From: Hyphomonas neptunium ATCC 15444
GTDB lineage: Bacteria; Pseudomonadota; Alphaproteobacteria; Caulobacterales; Hyphomonadaceae
Length of the DNA stretch: 64,000 bases
NCBI RefSeq assembly: GCF_000013025.1
Contig: NC_008358.1
Span: 2,232,001-2,296,000, forward strand
Reading direction: 5' to 3'
A model generated the notes under the pieces. The model ran no database searches and had not been told where the DNA came from. It saw only the letters and a program-made list of their open reading frames with translations. This document shows, piece by piece, positions 1 through 9,242 of this stretch. Position 1 is the stretch's first letter, and every line of letters begins with the position of its first letter. The translations under genes and the position numbers were made by a program.

Positions 1-2148
1 GAACGCCCAGTAGAGAGACATTTCCTGAAACTGGGCGCCGCGCCCGCCGCTGGACTGGTGGCCCGCATCAGCATCCAGCACCAGGATCGCGGGCGCGGCG
101 CCGGTTGACGTGTGGCGCACTTCGGCGACGAGCTTTGCCGCCTCCCAATAGCCGACCCGGTCATCTTTCAGGCCGGACGTGCACAGCAGCGGCGGATAGG
201 CCGTGGCCTGAACATTCTCATAGGGCGAAATCGAGAACATATAGTCATAGGCCTCCGGATCTGCCAGCGGATCGCCCCAGTCCGGCCGGAACAGCGGCAC
301 CAGCGGATGGTCCGCGTCGCTCATCGTGTTCAGCATGTCCACGAACGGCACCTGCGCGATGACACCCGCCCAAAGGTGCGGCGCCTCATTCATCGCACCG
401 GCTACCAGCAATCCGCCAGCTGACAATCCATACGCCACAACCGCGCCCTTGCGCGTCACGCCCAGATCAATCAGATGCTCCGCGCAGGCCACAAAGTCTG
501 TAAAGCTGTTGCGCTTGCTGAAGCGGCGCCCATCGAGGAACCATTGCCGCCCGCGCTCCGATCCGCCGCGCACATGGGCGATCGCATAGGTCCAGCCCCG
601 ATCCACCAGCGCCAGCGCCGGCACGGAAAATTCCGGATCGCTGGAGACGCCGTAAGCACCATATCCATAGAGCACACAAGGCATCGACCCATCCCGCGCC
701 GCCCCGCGCCTGCTTAGCAGCGTCACCGGAACACTCGCCCCATCCGGCGCCGGCGCAAACACCCGCTCCACAACATATTGGTCCGGATCATACCCCGCGC
801 GATCAGATTTCTGCACAAGGCTCAGCGCGCCGGTTTCCAGGTCGACATCCATCCATTGTACGGGCAGCCGCGGCGACTGGAACGTGATGCGGCACGCGCC
901 TGCGCCGTAGGCCTGCCCCTGTGGCACGGTCAGCGTATAGGCGGCCTCGTCAAAACCGATCACCTTTTCTGATCCATCCGCAAACAGAAGGATCAGCTGA
1001 TGCAGGCCGTCCTGCCGCTCTAAGCGCACAAGCGCCTTCTCGAAGGGAAACACTTCCAGTATCTGGCTGCCCGGCCGGTGCGCCACCAGCGTCTCCTGCG
1101 GCGTAGCGGCGCCTGCCGGCATTGACAGCAGCTTGTTATCAATCGCGCCGCCTTCATCAGTCAGCACAAGGAGTGCCTCTTTCCACTCCTCTATCTCATA
1201 GCGTACTTTATCCCGGCGCGGGAAAACGACACGCGGCGCCCCCGTCTCATCCTCTGCCGGAACCAGCCACACCTCGGACATATCCGGCCCCGACAGCGTA
1301 ATCGCGATATAGCCGCCCGCTGCCGTCCGTTTGATCTGCATAAAGAGCGCCGGATTGGTTTCCTCATGCACCAGAACAGCCTCGCCCCCGCCGACGGGCG
1401 TTCTGTAAATCCGCGTCGGGCGGTTCTTGTCGTCCCGCCAGATCCAGAACAGGAAACGTGAGGACGGGCTGAACACCAGCCCGCCATAGCCATAGGCATC
1501 TTCCGGTACGAGCACAGACACCGCGGCCGTCGTCATGTCTTTCATGCAGATCCGGTGGCGGTCATTGCCGATCACATCCTCTGCCCACGCATAATAGCGA
1601 TGATCCGGGCTCGCCTGATGACCCGTGGTGCGATAGTAAGCCGTCCCCTGCGCGCGCGCCGCCTCGTCCAGCAACACTTCCGGCGCGGCGCCTTCGCGGG
1701 CAGAAATCCGGGTATAAACGGCGTGTTCGCTGCCTTCCGGATAATGGCTCGAATAGGCCCAGTCTCCCGCCCAGATCGGCGGCGGGGCGTCATTGCCGGG
1801 CAGCTGCGCAACCATCTGCGCAATGATCTCCGGCTGAAGCTTGCGCGCCGGCGCCAGCACGGCGTCGGCATAGGCCGCCTCTGCCTCAAGATGTGTACGG
1901 ATCATCTCCGGCAGCGTGCGCATCTCCCGCGTGCCCGTCTCGGGAATGAACTTCATCCACCGGTAGGGGTCATCGCGCACGCGGCCCAGCTGCTCGATCC
2001 GGAACGGAATGCGCGGCGCCACAGGTGGGGCAATCGCCCCCGGCGCAAAAGCGGCGCCGCCGCCCGCGCCAGCGGCACACCCGGCCAGCGCGCCCAGCGC
2101 AATCGTCTGCAGCAGCGTGCGGCGCGAAAATCCTGACGCATGAGCCAT
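1..2148 (-). CDS. Exported oligopeptidase B-like S9 peptidase (C-terminus outside window)
   Basis: The frame is open from an ATG at 2148 to the window edge: 716 codons with no stop, so the last residues are missing. The N-terminus has a twin-arginine run (SRRTLL, residues 8-13) and a lipobox-like LAGC ending at Cys24, suggesting Tat export and possibly lipid anchoring. A beta-propeller-like region precedes an alpha/beta-hydrolase domain with GYGAYG, the nucleophile motif YGLSAGGL (Ser576), a DDRV motif (Asp662) and a GH motif (His697). The 86- and 35-residue spacings fit the prolyl oligopeptidase/oligopeptidase B triad. It would cleave short peptides, probably after basic residues. Oligopeptidase B is usually cytosolic, so the export signal is notable. 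Substrate preference cannot be read here. Confidence 0.9.
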   Translation of the reverse strand, partial: MAHASGFSRRTLLQTIALGALAGCAAGAGGGAAFAPGAIAPPVAPRIPFRIEQLGRVRDDPYRWMKFIPETGTREMRTLPEMIRTHLEAEAAYADAVLAPARKLQPEIIAQMVAQLPGNDAPPPIWAGDWAYSSHYPEGSEHAVYTRISAREGAAPEVLLDEAARAQGTAYYRTTGHQASPDHRYYAWAEDVIGNDRHRICMKDMTTAAVSVLVPEDAYGYGGLVFSPSSRFLFWIWRDDKNRPTRIYRTPVGGGEAVLVHEETNPALFMQIKRTAAGGYIAITLSGPDMSEVWLVPAEDETGAPRVVFPRRDKVRYEIEEWKEALLVLTDEGGAIDNKLLSMPAGAATPQETLVAHRPGSQILEVFPFEKALVRLERQDGLHQLILLFADGSEKVIGFDEAAYTLTVPQGQAYGAGACRITFQSPRLPVQWMDVDLETGALSLVQKSDRAGYDPDQYVVERVFAPAPDGASVPVTLLSRRGAARDGSMPCVLYGYGAYGVSSDPEFSVPALALVDRGWTYAIAHVRGGSERGRQWFLDGRRFSKRNSFTDFVACAEHLIDLGVTRKGAVVAYGLSAGGLLVAGAMNEAPHLWAGVIAQVPFVDMLNTMSDADHPLVPLFRPDWGDPLADPEAYDYMFSISPYENVQATAYPPLLCTSGLKDDRVGYWEAAKLVAEVRHTSTGAAPAILVLDADAGHQSSGGRGAQFQEMSLYWAF

Positions 2149-2297
2149 CACCCGAAATCTCCCCGATCCTGCCGCGCACACCGCCAGCCTCTTCCAACAC
2201 CCTATCAGGCCCCTCCGGGCTGGAAACCTGAAAGCGGCCCAATCTCCCCTCTATCGGGCCAACCGGGCGGCTGTGAGCAGAACCTCACCCACCCCCA

Positions 2298-2393
2298 CCC
2301 CATAGTCATGGAGAGGGGGCATGTTGCTCTGTGGGACAAGCACATCTCTCAAACCGCACAACCTGTCCCCTCCCCATGACTATGGGGGTCATG
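2298..2393. repeat. 14-bp inverted repeat pair with nested hairpin
   Basis: CCCCATAGTCATGG at 2298-2311 is the exact reverse complement of 2374-2387, with 62 bases between. The right arm also forms a nested hairpin, CATGAC (2375-2380) with GTCATG (2388-2393). This could be an RNA structure or a protein-binding repeat; its function is unknown. Confidence 0.65.
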
Positions 2394-2483
2394 AGGATCA
2401 GCAATCGCAATGCGATTGCCCGAATGACGGGGTGGGGCAGCTCTCCGCAGCAAACCACCCCCTCCGTCTCGCGCCTGCGGCGC

Positions 2484-2512
2484 GATCCACCTCCCCCGCT
2501 TCGCAGGGGAGG
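2484..2512. repeat. REP-like GC-rich hairpin
   Basis: CCTCCCC (2490-2496) pairs with GGGGAGG (2506-2512) around a 9-base loop. The form resembles short extragenic palindromes common in alphaproteobacterial intergenic DNA. No second copy was found in this window, so REP membership is an inference. Confidence 0.4.
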
Positions 2513-2600
2513 ATACCAGCGACCGCCTCCACCCCACTTGCCCCGCGCGGCACACCTCCCTAAACCTTGAAACCTCCAAGGGACGGGCGAGGAACTCTAC

Positions 2601-3224
2601 ATGCCGGAATGGGCACTTTACGCACTCGCGGCAGTGGCCGGTTATCTGTCGGGCTCCATCCCCTTTGGCCTTGTCATCGTGAAGGCTGCGGGCCTCGGAG
2701 ACATCCGCGAGATCGGCTCGAAAAGCATCGGCGCCACCAATGTCCTGCGCACCGGCCGCAAGGATCTGGCGCTGGCCACCTTCCTGCTCGACAGCCTGAA
2801 AGCCGGCCTCGTCGCCCTTGCTTTCACGCTGCTGGCGGGCCGGGAAGTGGGCTTCGTGGCGGGCTTTGCCGCCTTCATTGGCCATTGCTATCCGGTCTGG
2901 CTCGGCTTCAAGGGCGGCAAGGGCATCGCCACCTATGCGGGCCTCCTCGCCTTCGTCTCGCCGCTGCACGGGCTGGTCGTGGCCGCGCCGGTCTGGCTTG
3001 GCCTCTTTGCGCTCACCCGCATCTCCTCGCTCGCCGCGCTGACGGCGGCAGTCGCTGTGCCGCCCGGCGCCTGGCTGATGGGCGAACGCAACAGCTTGAT
3101 CCTGGCGGGCCTCGCGCTCCTCTCGGTGTTTGTCTTCTGGACCCACCGGGAAAATATCGGCCGTCTCCTGAAGGGCACCGAGCCCCGCTTTGGCGCCAAG
3201 AAGAAAGACGCGCCGGAGGCATGA
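2601..3224 (+). CDS. plsY: Glycerol-3-phosphate acyltransferase PlsY
   Basis: A 207-residue multi-span membrane protein, the usual length for PlsY. It transfers the acyl group from acyl phosphate to glycerol-3-phosphate at the inner membrane, the first step of phospholipid synthesis. The conserved loops are visible: GSIPFG near residue 19, GSKSIGATNVLRTGRK near residues 39-54, and GFKGGKG near residue 103. It overlaps dprA by an ATGA junction at 3221-3224, so the two are translationally coupled. plsY-dprA adjacency is common in alphaproteobacteria. Confidence 0.97.
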   Translation: MPEWALYALAAVAGYLSGSIPFGLVIVKAAGLGDIREIGSKSIGATNVLRTGRKDLALATFLLDSLKAGLVALAFTLLAGREVGFVAGFAAFIGHCYPVWLGFKGGKGIATYAGLLAFVSPLHGLVVAAPVWLGLFALTRISSLAALTAAVAVPPGAWLMGERNSLILAGLALLSVFVFWTHRENIGRLLKGTEPRFGAKKKDAPEA

Positions 3225-4336
3225 GCCTGCCCCGTCCCCTCACGGACGGGCAGCGCCTTGACTGGCTGCGCCTGGCGCGCACGCAAAATGTCGGCCCGGT
3301 TACCTTTGCCCAGCTGATGCTGCGTTATGGCGATGCCGGAAAAGCCCTCGCCGCCCTGCCCGAAATCGCCAGCCGCGCCGCACGCGGGAAATCGATCACC
3401 ATTCCGCCTGCGGATGTTATTGCCCGGGAAATCGACGCGGTCGCAAAATATGGCGCCCGCATCGTGGCAAGCTGCGAGCCGGACTATCCCGCCCTTCTGC
3501 ACGCGCTTGATCCCCCGCCGCCAGTGCTCACCCTGCTTGGCAATGCGGCCCTCTCGGCCGGGCCCACCTGCGCCATTGTCGGCGCGCGCAATGCCTCCGC
3601 CGCGGGCCGCAAGATCGCGCGGGATATGGCCGCTGCGCTCGGCAAGGCCGGCTATACCATCGTCTCGGGCCTCGCCCTCGGTATCGACGGCGAGGCCCAC
3701 GCTGCCAGCCTCTCCACAGGAACGGTCGCCGTGCTCGGCGGGGGCATTGATCACGTCTATCCGCCCAAGCATGACCGGCTTTATGCCGAAGTCGCCCAAC
3801 AGGGGCTTATCGTTTCGGAAATGCCCTTTGGCCACCGCGCCAAGGCGCAGGACTTTCCCCGCCGCAACCGCATCATCACGGGCCTCGCGCGCGGCACGGT
3901 CGTCGTCGAGGCGGCCGAACGGTCCGGCTCGCTGATTTCCGCCCGCGTCGCCAATGAACAGGGCCGCGAGGTGATGGCCGTTCCCGGCTCCCCGCTCGAC
4001 CCGCGCGCGGCGGGCACCAACAACCTCATCCGCAATGGCGCCGCCCTCGTGCGCCATGCCGGCGATGTGCTGGAAGTGCTCAGCGCTCTGCCCCTGCTGC
4101 GCGTCTCTGCGCCCCCGGCCGAGCTGTATGACGCGGCCCATGGCGGCGGCGAGGCGATCCCGCCCTCCGAACTTGCACGGGTCCGCGAAGCGCTCAGCCC
4201 CCATGCCATGCCGCTGGACGAAATCGCGCGCGCGGCCGGCGTCTCTGCGGCGCGCGCCGGAGCGATTCTGATGGAGCTGGAACTCGCCGGCGAGGCGATC
4301 ACCTTTCCGGGCGGAATGGCGGCAAGGGCTGTGTAA
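3221..4336 (+). CDS. dprA: DNA-processing protein DprA
   Basis: 371 residues from the ATG that overlaps the plsY stop. The frame stays open upstream through plsY, but that part is a shadow. DprA loads RecA on incoming single-stranded DNA during natural transformation. An N-terminal helical domain is followed by the Rossmann-like fold: AIVGARNAS, SGLALGIDGEAH, GGGIDHVYPPKH, FPRRNRIITGLA and VVEAAERSGSLISA. A C-terminal winged-helix segment covers about the last 70 residues. The gene is intact, though competence itself cannot be judged from one gene. Confidence 0.96.
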   Translation: MSLPRPLTDGQRLDWLRLARTQNVGPVTFAQLMLRYGDAGKALAALPEIASRAARGKSITIPPADVIAREIDAVAKYGARIVASCEPDYPALLHALDPPPPVLTLLGNAALSAGPTCAIVGARNASAAGRKIARDMAAALGKAGYTIVSGLALGIDGEAHAASLSTGTVAVLGGGIDHVYPPKHDRLYAEVAQQGLIVSEMPFGHRAKAQDFPRRNRIITGLARGTVVVEAAERSGSLISARVANEQGREVMAVPGSPLDPRAAGTNNLIRNGAALVRHAGDVLEVLSALPLLRVSAPPAELYDAAHGGGEAIPPSELARVREALSPHAMPLDEIARAAGVSAARAGAILMELELAGEAITFPGGMAARAV

Positions 4337-4340
4337 TTCC

Positions 4341-4390
4341 TGTCCCGATTTGTCCTGACTTGTCCCGATTTGTCCCATTTTGTCACCCGG
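4341..4390. repeat. 10-bp tandem repeat array (GGGACAAATC type), copy 1
   Basis: Five back-to-back 10-base units start at 4341: TGTCCCGATT, TGTCCTGACT, TGTCCCGATT, TGTCCCATTT and TGTCACCCGG. On the minus strand they read as GGGACAAATC-type units, beginning with GTGACAAAAT. The array starts a few bases after the dprA stop. A related array lies at 23301-23340. The period equals about one helical turn, which would suit a DNA-binding protein stacking along one face. Confidence 0.85.
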
Positions 4391-4583
4391 CTGACCGGGC
4401 ATGGCGCTGGTATGGCCGCGATTTGCAGGGTTTTGGCTGTGGCCTGTCTGCACTGTAACGGATCGATTGCACCTCCCGGCAATTGGATGGCTGGACGCCC
4501 CGGCGGTTCCTCTCTAAGCCTCATTTTTCGGGAGAAACGCGGCGCCAACTGCCGGGTGGGGCGTTGTGTACGGGTAGTTCAGG

Positions 4584-6794
4584 ATGCCGTCTGTGGTGAA
4601 ATGGTCTCACTATGCGCTTCTGGCCGGCTTTTCGGCCGTCCTGCCGGTCGCGGCCTATGCGCAGACCGAGGTTGAAGCTGAAGCCGAACCTGAAGCCGCC
4701 ACTACAGTCACAGACGAGCGCGTCGTGCTGGAAGCCGACATCGTTTACGAAAACTCCGCTGACAACACGATCATCGCCGAAGGGAATGTCGAAGCGCTCC
4801 ATCAGGGCCGCGTCCTGCGTGCCGACCGGCTGATCTATGACCGCACCACCGAGCGGGCCCGCGCATCCGGCAATGTCATCATCACCGAGGCAGACGGCAG
4901 CCAGCAATTTGCCGAGGAAGTCGATGTCGGCCCGGACCTGACAGACGGTTACGCCATCGGCTACTCCGCCCGCCTGCCCGGCGATGCCACTGTGGCCGCC
5001 AAATCCGCCATCCGGCGCTCCGACGGCATCAATGCTCTGGAACACGTCGTCTACACGGCCTGCCCACTGTGTGAAGAAGACACGACGCCAACCTGGTCGA
5101 TTCGGGCGCGCCGCGCGGTTCTCGACGAAGAATCGCAGATGATTTCCTATCGCGACGCCGTCATCGAAATTGGCGGCGTTCCGGTGTTTTATCTGCCTTA
5201 CCTGTCTCATCCGGACCCCAATTCGGAGCGCCGCTCCGGCCTGCTGATGCCCAATGCGGGCCTCTCGTCCACGCTCGGCGCCTTCTACAAACAGCCCTAT
5301 TACTGGGCAGTCTCGGACCATTCCGACATCACCATTTCACCCATGGTGATGCAGAATGTGAACCCGCTGCTCGGCGTGGATTTCCGGAAACGCTTCTATT
5401 CCGGGGCTGTGAAATTCGAGACCAGCTTCACACATGAAGCCGATTTTGATAGTGACGGCGAAACCTTCGGCGAAGAGACTTTCCGCGGGCATCTCTATGG
5501 CAACGGCCTGTTTGCCATCTCGCCGGAATGGAAATGGGGCTTCGGCGTCGAAACCCAGACCGACGACCTTTACGACCGCCGCTACGACATCAGCGGACAG
5601 GGCGACAAGCGCGGCCTGTACTCAAACCAGCCGCGCCGCCTGCTCTCGCAGGTCTTCGTCACCGGCCAGGGCGACAGCTACTACACCGACGCGGCGCTTC
5701 TGAACTTCCAGGGCCTGCGCGGCGAAGATGATGCCGCCCGCCTGCCACTGGTATCGCCGCTCGCCTACGCCGATAAATACTGGGATCTCGGGGCATATGG
5801 CTTCGCGTCTGTTACCGCTTCGACCGCCATCCTGACCCGCGAAGTGGGCGCTGACAGCCACCGCGCCAGCCTCGGCGGCGACTGGAACACGATGAAAATC
5901 CTGCCCGGCGGCTTCACCTTCGAGCCCTTCGCGGAGCTGCGCGGCGATTACTACATGCTCGACGAGGATGTCAGCGGGAAGGACTCGGTCGCCCGCGCCG
6001 TCGGCAATACGGGCGCAAAACTCGCCTATCCAATGGTGCGTCCAGGCACCAATGTCGATCTGATGCTGGAACCTGCCGTCATGGCGGCCTGGGGCTTTTC
6101 GAATGTGAATGACCCGGCGATCCCGGTCGAAGACAGCCTGCTCTACGAATTCGACGAATCGAGCCTGTTTGAAGCCAATGGCTTCGGCAATTTCGACCTC
6201 TACGAAGGCGACGGAAAGGTCAGCGCCGGCCTGACAGCGCGGGCACTCTGGAAGAACGGCACGGAAGTTTCCACCACGGTTGGACGCCGCTGGCGCTCTC
6301 GCGCGGACCCGGCATTCGATGTTGCCAGCAACCTTGATGGCAAATCGTCCGACTGGTTGGCCTCGGCGAGCCTCAAGATGGGCAAAAAGCTGGAGCTCAG
6401 CTCACGGGTGCGCCTCGACGAGAAAGACCTCTCGCTGAGCCGCTTCGACATGCGCGCCGCCACCTCATTCGACTGGTTCCGCGCTGTCGGGCAGTATTAC
6501 AAGATCGACGAGCGTATCAGCCCCGCCGGAACTTCGGACGAAGGCATTTTTCTGCGCGGTGAGATCCAGTTTACCGACCGCTACTCCGTTGTCTTCGGCC
6601 AGCTTCGGGACATCAGCCGGAATGTGAACACGCGGCAGGAAATCGGTATTGCCTACACAGATGACTGCTCGCGGTTTGAGCTGCTGTACAACCGCTCGGA
6701 GTTGCGAGACCGGACCCTGGGCCCAACCGAAAGCTTCCAGGTCCGCTTTTCGCTGTTGTCTCTGGGCAATTTCGGGTCTGACAGCTTCGAATAA
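4584..6794 (+). CDS. lptD: LPS-assembly protein LptD
   Basis: 736 residues, typical for LptD. A signal peptide appears cleaved after AYA26. The OstA/LptA-like jellyroll domain covers about residues 45-160 (EGNVEALHQGRVLRADRLIYD region), followed by a long outer-membrane beta-barrel (about 230-730). With LptE it inserts lipopolysaccharide into the outer leaflet. Cysteines occur in YTACPLCEED and near the C-terminus (DDCSRFEL), the places where LptD forms disulfides. It precedes surA, whose product is the chaperone for LptD, in the common order lptD-surA-pdxA-rsmA. Confidence 0.97.
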   Translation: MPSVVKWSHYALLAGFSAVLPVAAYAQTEVEAEAEPEAATTVTDERVVLEADIVYENSADNTIIAEGNVEALHQGRVLRADRLIYDRTTERARASGNVIITEADGSQQFAEEVDVGPDLTDGYAIGYSARLPGDATVAAKSAIRRSDGINALEHVVYTACPLCEEDTTPTWSIRARRAVLDEESQMISYRDAVIEIGGVPVFYLPYLSHPDPNSERRSGLLMPNAGLSSTLGAFYKQPYYWAVSDHSDITISPMVMQNVNPLLGVDFRKRFYSGAVKFETSFTHEADFDSDGETFGEETFRGHLYGNGLFAISPEWKWGFGVETQTDDLYDRRYDISGQGDKRGLYSNQPRRLLSQVFVTGQGDSYYTDAALLNFQGLRGEDDAARLPLVSPLAYADKYWDLGAYGFASVTASTAILTREVGADSHRASLGGDWNTMKILPGGFTFEPFAELRGDYYMLDEDVSGKDSVARAVGNTGAKLAYPMVRPGTNVDLMLEPAVMAAWGFSNVNDPAIPVEDSLLYEFDESSLFEANGFGNFDLYEGDGKVSAGLTARALWKNGTEVSTTVGRRWRSRADPAFDVASNLDGKSSDWLASASLKMGKKLELSSRVRLDEKDLSLSRFDMRAATSFDWFRAVGQYYKIDERISPAGTSDEGIFLRGEIQFTDRYSVVFGQLRDISRNVNTRQEIGIAYTDDCSRFELLYNRSELRDRTLGPTESFQVRFSLLSLGNFGSDSFE

Positions 6795-6935
6795 TGTGAA
6801 ATTTCAAAACAAACGAAGTGCAGCAATCTTAGCTGGTGACTGTAGCGGCACGTTGCACGATGAAACGAGACTTGTAAGGTCCGGAAGCGAAAAACAGGCT
6901 TGTTCCCGACCCTCGGGGAGCCATGGAGACGTCGT

Positions 6936-8183
6936 ATGGTACGTGTGGTGTTCTTGGCAGCAGCTTTTGCCGCGATCAGCGTGTTCGGCGCGCCCGTTTC
7001 GCCCGCCAGCGCGCAGGAAGCGGACCGGCAAACGCTTGAGGGCATCGCCGCTATCGTTAATGACAAGCCGATCTCCTACTCGGACGTTCGCCAGCGCGCG
7101 CGCCTCCTCCTTCTGACGATTGGCGCGTCGCAGCCGACTCAGGAACAGGTTCAGCAGATCACCGGCCAGGCGCTTGAGCAGCTGATCGACGAAAAACTGC
7201 AGCTCGACCGCGTGTCCGAATTCGAGGTTGAGGTTGATCCTGTCGAAATTGACGCCGCGGTTCAGAATATGGCGAGCGAGGCGGGCGTGACCGGCGAGGT
7301 TCTCCGCGAGCAGCTGACCTCCTCGGGTGTAAACCCGGCCAGCCTTGAAGAGCAGATGCGCGCTGAAATCGCCTGGAACCGCCTGATGAGCGGGCTTTAC
7401 GGAAACCGTATCCGCATTTCAGAGAATCAGGTCGACGATCAGATGTCGCGTCTGCGCACGGCATCTCAGAAGACCCAATACCGGATTGGCGAGATTTTCC
7501 TGTACGCTCCGGACGAAGCCACCAAAACCGAAGCGCTGACGGCCGCTGAGTCCATCATCAGCCAGCTTCAGCAGGGCGCCGACTTCCGCGTTGCCGCCCA
7601 ACGTATCTCCTCTGCGCCGACAGCGGCCGCAGGCGGCGACATGGGCTGGGTTACGATCGAGGATATTGATCCGACCATCGCCGAGGCCGTGAGGAATAGC
7701 TCCGGCAATGGTCTGCTGGAGCCGATCCAGACCGAGAATGGCATTTACATCATCCTGCTCGGTGGCAAGCGCGAACCGGCGGAACCGGTTACCCGCGTGG
7801 ATCTGAAGCGCCTCGTTGCCGCTGACGGCGTCGAAGCGACCCTCACCGAGGCAATCGGCCGTATCAACAGCTGCGATGACGTCCAGTCTGTTGCCAACAC
7901 GAACTCCGGCCTGCGCGCGCAGGACATTGCAGACATCAATGTCGATGAACTCGGCCCCGAAGGCCGCAGCCTCGTCCTCGCGACCGATGTCGGCCAGCCG
8001 ACTGAAATCTTCGCGGTCAGCTCTGGCCTTGCGGTCATGTATGTCTGCCGCCGTCAGGATGGCGCCGAAGCGCTGCCCTCGCGCGAAGACCTCAAAGGCT
8101 CCCTCAAGTCGCGGGAGTTGAACATGATCTCCGAGCGGGAACTGCGCAATGCTCGCCGCCTGGCGACCATCATCTACCGCTAG
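6936..8183 (+). CDS. surA: Periplasmic chaperone/peptidyl-prolyl isomerase SurA
   Basis: 415 residues from the ATG at 6936, which has GGAG nine bases upstream. A TTG 36 bases upstream in frame lacks a good ribosome site and would spoil the signal peptide. The signal peptide is cleaved near ASA26. A SurA N-terminal helical domain (about 30-170) is followed by a parvulin rotamase domain (about 175-280; GEIFLYA, GGDMGWV) and a C-terminal part. It helps fold outer-membrane proteins including LptD just upstream. pdxA follows within 15-50 bases. Confidence 0.95.
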   Translation: MVRVVFLAAAFAAISVFGAPVSPASAQEADRQTLEGIAAIVNDKPISYSDVRQRARLLLLTIGASQPTQEQVQQITGQALEQLIDEKLQLDRVSEFEVEVDPVEIDAAVQNMASEAGVTGEVLREQLTSSGVNPASLEEQMRAEIAWNRLMSGLYGNRIRISENQVDDQMSRLRTASQKTQYRIGEIFLYAPDEATKTEALTAAESIISQLQQGADFRVAAQRISSAPTAAAGGDMGWVTIEDIDPTIAEAVRNSSGNGLLEPIQTENGIYIILLGGKREPAEPVTRVDLKRLVAADGVEATLTEAIGRINSCDDVQSVANTNSGLRAQDIADINVDELGPEGRSLVLATDVGQPTEIFAVSSGLAVMYVCRRQDGAEALPSREDLKGSLKSRELNMISERELRNARRLATIIYR

Positions 8184-8198
8184 GACAGGCGATTCCGC

Positions 8199-9242
8199 TT
8201 GATCCGCTGCGCGATTGGCGCGACACCCCCGCGCGTGACCTCGCCTTCCCTCCTTCCTCTGGCCCTAACCATGGGCGACCCTGCCGGATGCGGACCTCAG
8301 ATCACGGCCGCTGCCTGGCACGCGCTCAAGGATAATCCCGCCAGCGCGTTCTATGTTGTTGGCTGGCCGGGACTTTACTGCGGCGCCCCCACTGAAGTGA
8401 TCGCTTCACCGGGCGATGCGGCGCGCGTGTTCTCTCGCGCGCTGCCCGTGCTGGCGCGGGGCGATGCGCGCCCTGTGACACCGGGAAAACCTGATCCGGA
8501 CACAGCGGCAGGCATTATCACGTCCATCGAAACGGCGACCGCCCATGCGCTGGCGGGCATCGCCGGCGCGGTTGTCACCAATCCCATTCACAAGGCGCTG
8601 CTCTACGGTCAGGGCTTTCGCTTTCCCGGCCATACGGAATTCATCGCCAGCCTTTGCGCGACAGATGGCGGCGCGGCGCCCGAACCTGTCATGATGCTGA
8701 CCGGCGGCGGGCTCCGCGTGGCACTGGCAACAATCCACATGCCTTACACCGCTGTTCCCGCCGCGCTGGCTGATGGCCGCTTGCAGCGCATCGCCCGTAT
8801 CACGGCGGCAGCGCTGACACGCCAGTTCGGCATTCCTGCCCCGCGCATTGCCTTCACCGGCCTCAACCCTCACGCAGGAGAGGACGGCACAATCGGACGC
8901 GAAGAGGTGGAGATCATCAACCCGGCCGCTGCCGAGCTGCGCAATGAGGGCCTCGACATCTCGGACGCCCGGCCAGGCGATACCGTTTTTGCCGAGGCGT
9001 TGGGTGGCCGTTTCGACGCCGTGATCGCCATGACCCATGATCAGGGCCTCATACCGGTCAAGACACTGGACATGTGGGGCGGCGTGAACACAACGCTGGG
9101 CCTGCCGATCATCCGCACGAGCCCGGACCATGGCACAGCCTATGACGCAGCCGCCGCCGGAACGGCCAAGGCCGATAGCCTGATCGCCGCCATTCATTCT
9201 GCGCGGGAACAAGCCGCCAATTGGGCGAGGAGCCCCACATGA
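8199..9242 (+). CDS. pdxA: 4-hydroxythreonine-4-phosphate dehydrogenase PdxA
   Basis: About 347 residues. It oxidises 4-phosphohydroxy-L-threonine in pyridoxal phosphate synthesis. Family motifs are clear: LTMGDPAGCGPQI at the N-terminus, PGHTEF, GLNPHAGEDGTIGREE and MTHDQGLIPVK, which supply the metal-binding histidines and phosphate contacts. The start is uncertain. A TTG at 8199 has AGGACAGG about nine bases upstream, while a GTG at 8235 gives a more typical N-terminus but no ribosome site. The stop overlaps the rsmA start (ATGA at 9239-9242). Confidence 0.95.
   Translation: MIRCAIGATPPRVTSPSLLPLALTMGDPAGCGPQITAAAWHALKDNPASAFYVVGWPGLYCGAPTEVIASPGDAARVFSRALPVLARGDARPVTPGKPDPDTAAGIITSIETATAHALAGIAGAVVTNPIHKALLYGQGFRFPGHTEFIASLCATDGGAAPEPVMMLTGGGLRVALATIHMPYTAVPAALADGRLQRIARITAAALTRQFGIPAPRIAFTGLNPHAGEDGTIGREEVEIINPAAAELRNEGLDISDARPGDTVFAEALGGRFDAVIAMTHDQGLIPVKTLDMWGGVNTTLGLPIIRTSPDHGTAYDAAAAGTAKADSLIAAIHSAREQAANWARSPT

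Larger units (their letters stand above)
2149..2600. other. Intergenic region rich in inverted repeats
   Basis: This 452-base gap lies between the divergent peptidase and plsY genes. I see no credible gene. It holds a 14-bp inverted repeat pair and a GC-rich hairpin, listed separately, and should contain promoters for both neighbours. Confidence 0.6.

Noticed and set aside
2933..4453. Long minus-strand open frame (506 codons) opposite plsY and dprA
   Set aside because: It lies antisense to two well-supported genes, its sequence looks like GC-rich antisense translation, and no family is recognisable.
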